From assembly GCF_004335085.1 (NCBI RefSeq), contig NZ_RQRS01000001.1:62001-126000 (forward strand): a stretch of 64,000 bases of DNA, written 5' to 3'. Below, piece by piece: positions 61,306 through 64,000 of the stretch; position 1 is the stretch's first letter; each line of letters opens with the position of its first letter. A model generated the notes under the pieces. It searched no databases. It saw nothing but the letters and a program-made list of their open reading frames with translations, and was not told the DNA's origin. Source of the DNA: Pedobacter nototheniae (GTDB lineage: Bacteria; Bacteroidota; Bacteroidia; Sphingobacteriales; Sphingobacteriaceae). Position numbers and translations under genes: made by a program.

Positions 61306-61647
61306 CTATTTTTTCCGAGAATAAAACTGAGTTTCAAAATCAGTTACATGTTGAGGTTTCTTAACTTCCGTCCGTGGTTTTCTTTCAGTTGATCTGCCAG
61401 GGATATCGATTAGCGATTTTACAAAATGAACAACTGGATCATCTGCAGCTGCATTGCGTAAGTGAGCTTTCAGTTTTTCATCCCAATTATTTACTGCTTC
61501 AATTAGGCTAGTTCCTCGCCCTAAGACGCTTTCATTAATATCTTCATCAAGAAAACAAATGAAAGTGTCGCCATCACGATAAACTTTTGGTTTAAGTAAT
61601 TTAGCGACACCTTCAAGTTGTGCTTCTATCAGCTTTCTTCTAGCCAT
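61306..61647 (-). CDS. Small protein with HicB-like N-terminal part
   Basis: This 113-residue protein begins MARRKLIEAQLEGVAKLLKP and has VYRDGDTFICFLDEDINESV then LGRGTSLIEAVNNWDEKLKA, like the beta-beta-beta-alpha core of HicB-type antitoxin domains. The tail is basic and disordered (PGRSTERKPRTEVKKPQ). There is no HicA partner next to it, so a toxin-antitoxin role is not supported. Its start overlaps the DUF3606 gene by 8 bp. Confidence 0.55.
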   Translation of the reverse strand: MARRKLIEAQLEGVAKLLKPKVYRDGDTFICFLDEDINESVLGRGTSLIEAVNNWDEKLKAHLRNAAADDPVVHFVKSLIDIPGRSTERKPRTEVKKPQHVTDFETQFYSRKK

Positions 61648-61825
61648 TTTTTTTAATGTAATCAGCAATCTTTGCTCTGGAAGAGCTTCCGCTTTGCTTT
61701 GCTAACTCTTTGTATCGATTTGGAGTTACTCCAGCTTCTTTTGCAGCATATGCCACTTCACTTGCGTCGTTCAGATCTACTTTAGTGTCGTCACGACCAT
61801 CTTGTTTGTTTTTATTGTCGCTCAT
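61640..61825 (-). CDS. DUF3606-like small protein
   Basis: This 61-residue protein begins MSDNKNKQDGRDDTKVDLND and continues ASEVAYAAKEAGVTPNRYKE. The pattern (Asp/Lys-rich start, then Asp-Leu-Asn, then a short helix pair) matches DUF3606, a small family common in Bacteroidota and Proteobacteria with no known role. The start at 61825 is chosen over a codon 24 nt upstream. It is coupled to the HicB-like gene. Confidence 0.65.
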   Translation of the reverse strand: MSDNKNKQDGRDDTKVDLNDASEVAYAAKEAGVTPNRYKELAKQSGSSSRAKIADYIKKNG

Positions 61826-61883
61826 AATTAATGTTTTATACAATAACACTGATTTGTTCCTGATTGTTTAATTACTTTTGGAC

Positions 61884-62093
61884 ATGACAATTCAAGAGTT
61901 AGAAGAATGGTTTGCGAATGCACCAAAACCTCAAATGCCAGTGATGTTAAATGATGCTAGCAAGGTAAATGATTATGCTAAGTTCTTAGATAGTCACTTT
62001 TCGCCTTTAAAGGCTCATCCTGATGCTAAAATTAATAATCCGCTGTTAATTAGGTTAAAAATGATGAAGTTGATTATTGAAAGTAATATCTAA
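61884..62093 (+). CDS. Small conserved-looking hypothetical protein
   Basis: This 69-residue protein begins MTIQELEEWFANAPKPQMPV and has the core DYAKFLDSHFSPLKAHPDAK and NPLLIRLKMMKLIIESN. I have seen similar small proteins in Sphingobacteriaceae genomes, possibly DUF6965, but I am not certain of the number. It converges with the response-regulator gene with a 4-bp overlap of the stops. Confidence 0.6.
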   Translation: MTIQELEEWFANAPKPQMPVMLNDASKVNDYAKFLDSHFSPLKAHPDAKINNPLLIRLKMMKLIIESNI

Positions 62094-62446
62094 CTTACAA
62101 TTTTAATTAAATCGTCAAGATCGTAGGGTTTGGTTAGATATCCGTCAAAACACCTAAATAAAGGATTTCTAAAGTCTGAATCTGTAATAACTGCTGCTGT
62201 AAATAAAATGACTTTAATCCCCTTAGTCTTGGAGTTGGTGCGCAAGTTTTCACAAATCTTTCTTCCATTCTGAACCTCTCCAATATTATAATCCATTAAG
62301 ATTGTGTCAGGCTTAAAATTTTCAATATGTTCTTCAAGACCAATTGCATCAGGTAGAGCTAAAACATCGAAGTTACTTATTTCAAGCGCTAAGGTTGTTG
62401 CTTCCAGTACCCCATAATCATCGTCAATCATTAATATTTTTTTCAT
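62090..62446 (-). CDS. Single-domain response regulator
   Basis: This 118-residue protein is a lone receiver domain with acidic pocket ILMIDDDYG, phospho-acceptor Asp in TILMDYNIGE, conserved Thr/Ala in LFTAAVI and Lys in LTKPYDLDD. There is no output domain, so it passes phosphate on or binds a partner, as CheY-like proteins do. The ATG at 62446 gives a normal N-terminus; the frame is open for 75 nt more but only into the leader. That leader holds hairpin RNA copy 3, whose terminator lies 58 nt before the start codon. No kinase gene is next to it. Confidence 0.88.
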   Translation of the reverse strand: MKKILMIDDDYGVLEATTLALEISNFDVLALPDAIGLEEHIENFKPDTILMDYNIGEVQNGRKICENLRTNSKTKGIKVILFTAAVITDSDFRNPLFRCFDGYLTKPYDLDDLIKIVS

Positions 62447-62504
62447 CTTAGCAGCAATAAGTATTGTGAGACTTTGAACAAGTATCTGCAAAGATTGTTT
62501 TATA

Positions 62505-62560
62505 AAAAAAAACAGGCACAAAGCATGCTGCCTTGTACCTGTATCTAAATTAACGCTCTC
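62505..62560 (-). ncRNA. Candidate small RNA / leader terminator, hairpin family copy 3
   Basis: The 18-nt conserved head occupies 62560-62543 on the minus strand. A 10-bp stem with one G-T pair (62542-62533 with 62522-62513) and eight T residues follow. A textbook promoter lies just upstream: TTG at 62594-62592, 18-nt spacer, TATATTTG at 62573-62566. That places the transcript start about at the first base of the head. Unlike copies 1 and 2, a gene (the response regulator) lies downstream in the same direction, so here it may act as a leader attenuator. Confidence 0.65.
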
Positions 62561-62565
62561 AAGAG

Positions 62566-62594
62566 CAAATATATAAAACTTTCTGAAACTTCAA
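62566..62594 (-). promoter_or_regulatory. Promoter of hairpin RNA copy 3
   Basis: A TTG (62594-62592), an 18-nt spacer and a perfect TAnnTTTG box, TATATTTG (62573-62566), on the minus strand. The box ends 5 nt before the conserved GAGAGCG head. Confidence 0.7.
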
Positions 62595-62628
62595 TATCGG
62601 CTAAATGTCCGATAAATTCAATTATCGG

Positions 62629-63336
62629 CTAATTACCCGATAATGGTTTGTATGCTTCTTGGACATTCCCTAATTTAATTAAATTTCGATCTACCCGATA
62701 TGCAGCCATATTCCGGTCGTCACATCCAACTAAAAGATTGTCAATCTCTGGTTTAGCTAAAGATGGATTTATCCAAGAATCAATTTGATCATTATCCAAA
62801 ATTAAAGGCATACGTTTTTTAGAGTTATGTATATCGGCCATTAATTCATTAGCTTCAGCAGTAACGATTGAGAAGGTTGTAAGCCACTCTTTAGTATCTG
62901 GGTTTTGGTAATTAGAATATATGCACGCAAGGTTAAAATAAGGATGGGATTTTGGATGGATGAAATATGGAAGCTTGTCACCATCCACATGTTTATACTC
63001 ATAAAAACCGTTTACTGGCAATATTGCTCTGTTTTTGCCGATAGAATTTTTGAAAGATGGCTTTTCCCATAGTGTTTCAGACATTGCATTAAGAGTATTA
63101 TTACTCATTTTTAGCATGTCAGGAAAAGGCTTTTTCCAATTTGGGATTAATCCCCATTGCATTTTTTGTATTGCCCTGTTTTCACTTTGAGTTATTAAAG
63201 AAAGTGTGGGATGCACAAAACCTGAAACAATGTGGTAGGGATTGTATTCTTCAACATCTTCCTGGTACTTTGGATCTGCAGAATAATATTCTTTTAAATC
63301 CTCCAATTTTACTGCGTGGCTTACATAATAACACAT
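62629..63336 (-). CDS. SRAP-family (SOS response-associated peptidase, YedK/HMCES) protein
   Basis: This 235-residue protein should protect abasic sites in single-stranded DNA by covalent bonding through its N-terminal Cys2 (MCYYVSH), exposed after Met removal. The other active-site parts are the MQWGLIPNWKK segment, the Asn in NNTLNAMSETL, Glu in NGFYEYKHVDG and His in IHNSKKRMPLIL. It is full length. SRAP genes are common both in chromosomes and on phages. It lies between hairpin RNA copy 3 and an unknown gene on the same strand. Confidence 0.93.
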   Translation of the reverse strand: MCYYVSHAVKLEDLKEYYSADPKYQEDVEEYNPYHIVSGFVHPTLSLITQSENRAIQKMQWGLIPNWKKPFPDMLKMSNNTLNAMSETLWEKPSFKNSIGKNRAILPVNGFYEYKHVDGDKLPYFIHPKSHPYFNLACIYSNYQNPDTKEWLTTFSIVTAEANELMADIHNSKKRMPLILDNDQIDSWINPSLAKPEIDNLLVGCDDRNMAAYRVDRNLIKLGNVQEAYKPLSGN

Positions 63337-63341
63337 ATTAT

Positions 63342-63791
63342 TTAATTTAGACCTATATCAAATATTTCATCACTACCGGCTTTTGTCAGAATCACATTCA
63401 GATGCTCGTCAAATTCGACCAGATCGTAAATAGAATCTCTAACAACAGATCCGAAATCATCTATATCAACTTCTGGGTGGCATACAACCATTATTGTTTC
63501 TTCGTCAGTAAATTCAACAGAAACAATGTTTTCTCTCCATTGCTCCTTAATTATCCTTGGAAAATTTTCTTTAAACTGCTTTTGCTGAAGGTGCCCTGAT
63601 AAAGTTTCTATTAATTGTTTTAACTCTTCGTTTTCAGTTGAAAACCCAAATTCTGATTCTGAATCCATCACCATTGAGCCAATAAAGTTTCCTTCTACAT
63701 GCACAAAGTAAATTTCATCATCAATATGGATGATAACATTTTGAGCAGTTTTTGCACCAAAAGGATGTATATTAAATGTGGTTGTAAGCAT
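63342..63791 (-). CDS. Hypothetical protein upstream of SRAP gene
   Basis: This 149-residue acidic protein is not recognised. It begins MLTTTFNIHPFGAKTAQNVI and has strands IIHIDDEIYFVHVEGNFIG, a helix NEELKQLIETLSGHLQQKQF and a C-terminal part with VVCHPEVDIDDFGSVVRDSI. No membrane segment, no catalytic motif. It ends 5 bp before the SRAP start and is almost surely in one transcript with it, so a link with DNA repair is possible. Confidence 0.65.
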   Translation of the reverse strand: MLTTTFNIHPFGAKTAQNVIIHIDDEIYFVHVEGNFIGSMVMDSESEFGFSTENEELKQLIETLSGHLQQKQFKENFPRIIKEQWRENIVSVEFTDEETIMVVCHPEVDIDDFGSVVRDSIYDLVEFDEHLNVILTKAGSDEIFDIGLN

Positions 63792-63822
63792 GATAGTTAA
63801 ATCTAATTTAATAAATATTGTT

Positions 63823-64000
63823 TTACTTTTTCTTTAAATCATAATACTGATTTATTTTTTTTGTGTGTTCCTCAACAAATTTTGATGCTCTTAGAATTAG
63901 ATCGTTAGCTTTTTTAAGCCCTTCCCTAGGATCCATTAATATAAGTTGAGGGGCATTTGCTTTTCCTCTATGCACATTTATATCCTCATTGCTCCATATG
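63823..64000 (-). CDS. Hypothetical protein, C-terminal part (start outside window)
   Basis: An open frame enters from the right edge and stops at 63823-63825. The visible 59 codons read IWSNEDINVHRGKANAPQLI and then LMDPREGLKKANDLILRASK, with a charged helical end KINQYYDLKKK. Too short to classify. It is on the same strand as the next two genes, 31 bp upstream. Confidence 0.5.
   Translation of the reverse strand, partial: IWSNEDINVHRGKANAPQLILMDPREGLKKANDLILRASKFVEEHTKKINQYYDLKKK

Noticed and set aside
61306..61825. HicAB-type toxin-antitoxin system
   Set aside because: Only a HicB-like half domain is seen. The partner is a DUF3606-like protein without HicA features.

Overview
The window looks like a chromosome segment of a Sphingobacteriaceae-type Bacteroidota, most like Pedobacter. 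The grounds are low G+C, SusC/SusD pairs, a hybrid two-component sensor, lipoprotein signals of the CKK type, Bacteroidota-type promoters (TTG, then TAnnTTTG) and weak Shine-Dalgarno sequences in most host genes. The genus is inferred from gene content and style, not from a marker gene.

Region 1 (1-13.4 kb) is an alpha-mannan or N-glycan utilization locus. It has the end of a SusC transporter, SusD, a GH76 endo-alpha-1,6-mannanase, an unrecognised 720-residue secreted protein with a TIM-barrel-like N-terminus, two GH92 alpha-mannosidases, a ROK sugar kinase and a secreted BSP-family metallopeptidase. The kinase would phosphorylate released hexose. The peptidase suggests a glycoprotein substrate.

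Region 2 (13.4-18.5 kb) is housekeeping: rpiA, a small membrane protein, an alpha/beta hydrolase, a YihY/BrkB membrane protein and a YjbQ protein. Two near-identical 57-58 nt hairpin RNA candidates on the minus strand flank rpiA and the next gene.

Region 3 (18.5-36.2 kb) is a uronic-acid polysaccharide locus. A divergent hybrid two-component sensor/regulator faces SusC, SusD, a heparinase II/III-like lyase, GH29, GH88, a DUF2264 protein, then kduI and kduD. Together these make a route from a fucosylated, uronate-containing polymer, through unsaturated sugars, to 2-keto-3-deoxygluconate. A threefold 130-bp tandem repeat and a perfect inverted repeat lie just before kduI.

Region 4 (36.3-39.8 kb) holds carbonic anhydrase, an NAD(P)H-dependent oxidoreductase, a Crp/Fnr regulator, a HAD phosphatase, a chloramphenicol-acetyltransferase-like protein and a small membrane protein. 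A tRNA-Ala(GGC) gene follows.

Region 5 (40.0 kb to at least 58.7 kb, perhaps to the window end) is a siphophage-type prophage inserted at the tRNA. A tyrosine integrase points away from the tRNA. A minus-strand operon of about 17 kb follows lambda gene order: scaffold, decoration, major capsid, head-tail joining genes, tail terminator, tail tube, G/GT chaperone, tape measure, distal tail, a 1585-residue tip or receptor-binding protein, then lysis genes. The GT chaperone is readable only by a -1 frameshift at an in-phase UUUUUUG heptamer. Terminase, portal and head protease are not in their expected place or anywhere else in the window. The operon starts at a promoter with palindromic operators, divergent from an XRE repressor and a run of small plus-strand genes.

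The last 3 kb (61.3-64 kb) carries small genes, a single-domain response regulator, an SRAP DNA-damage protein and two unknown genes. A third copy of the hairpin RNA sits in the leader of the response regulator. Whether this part is prophage or host cannot be decided here, because no right attachment site was found.
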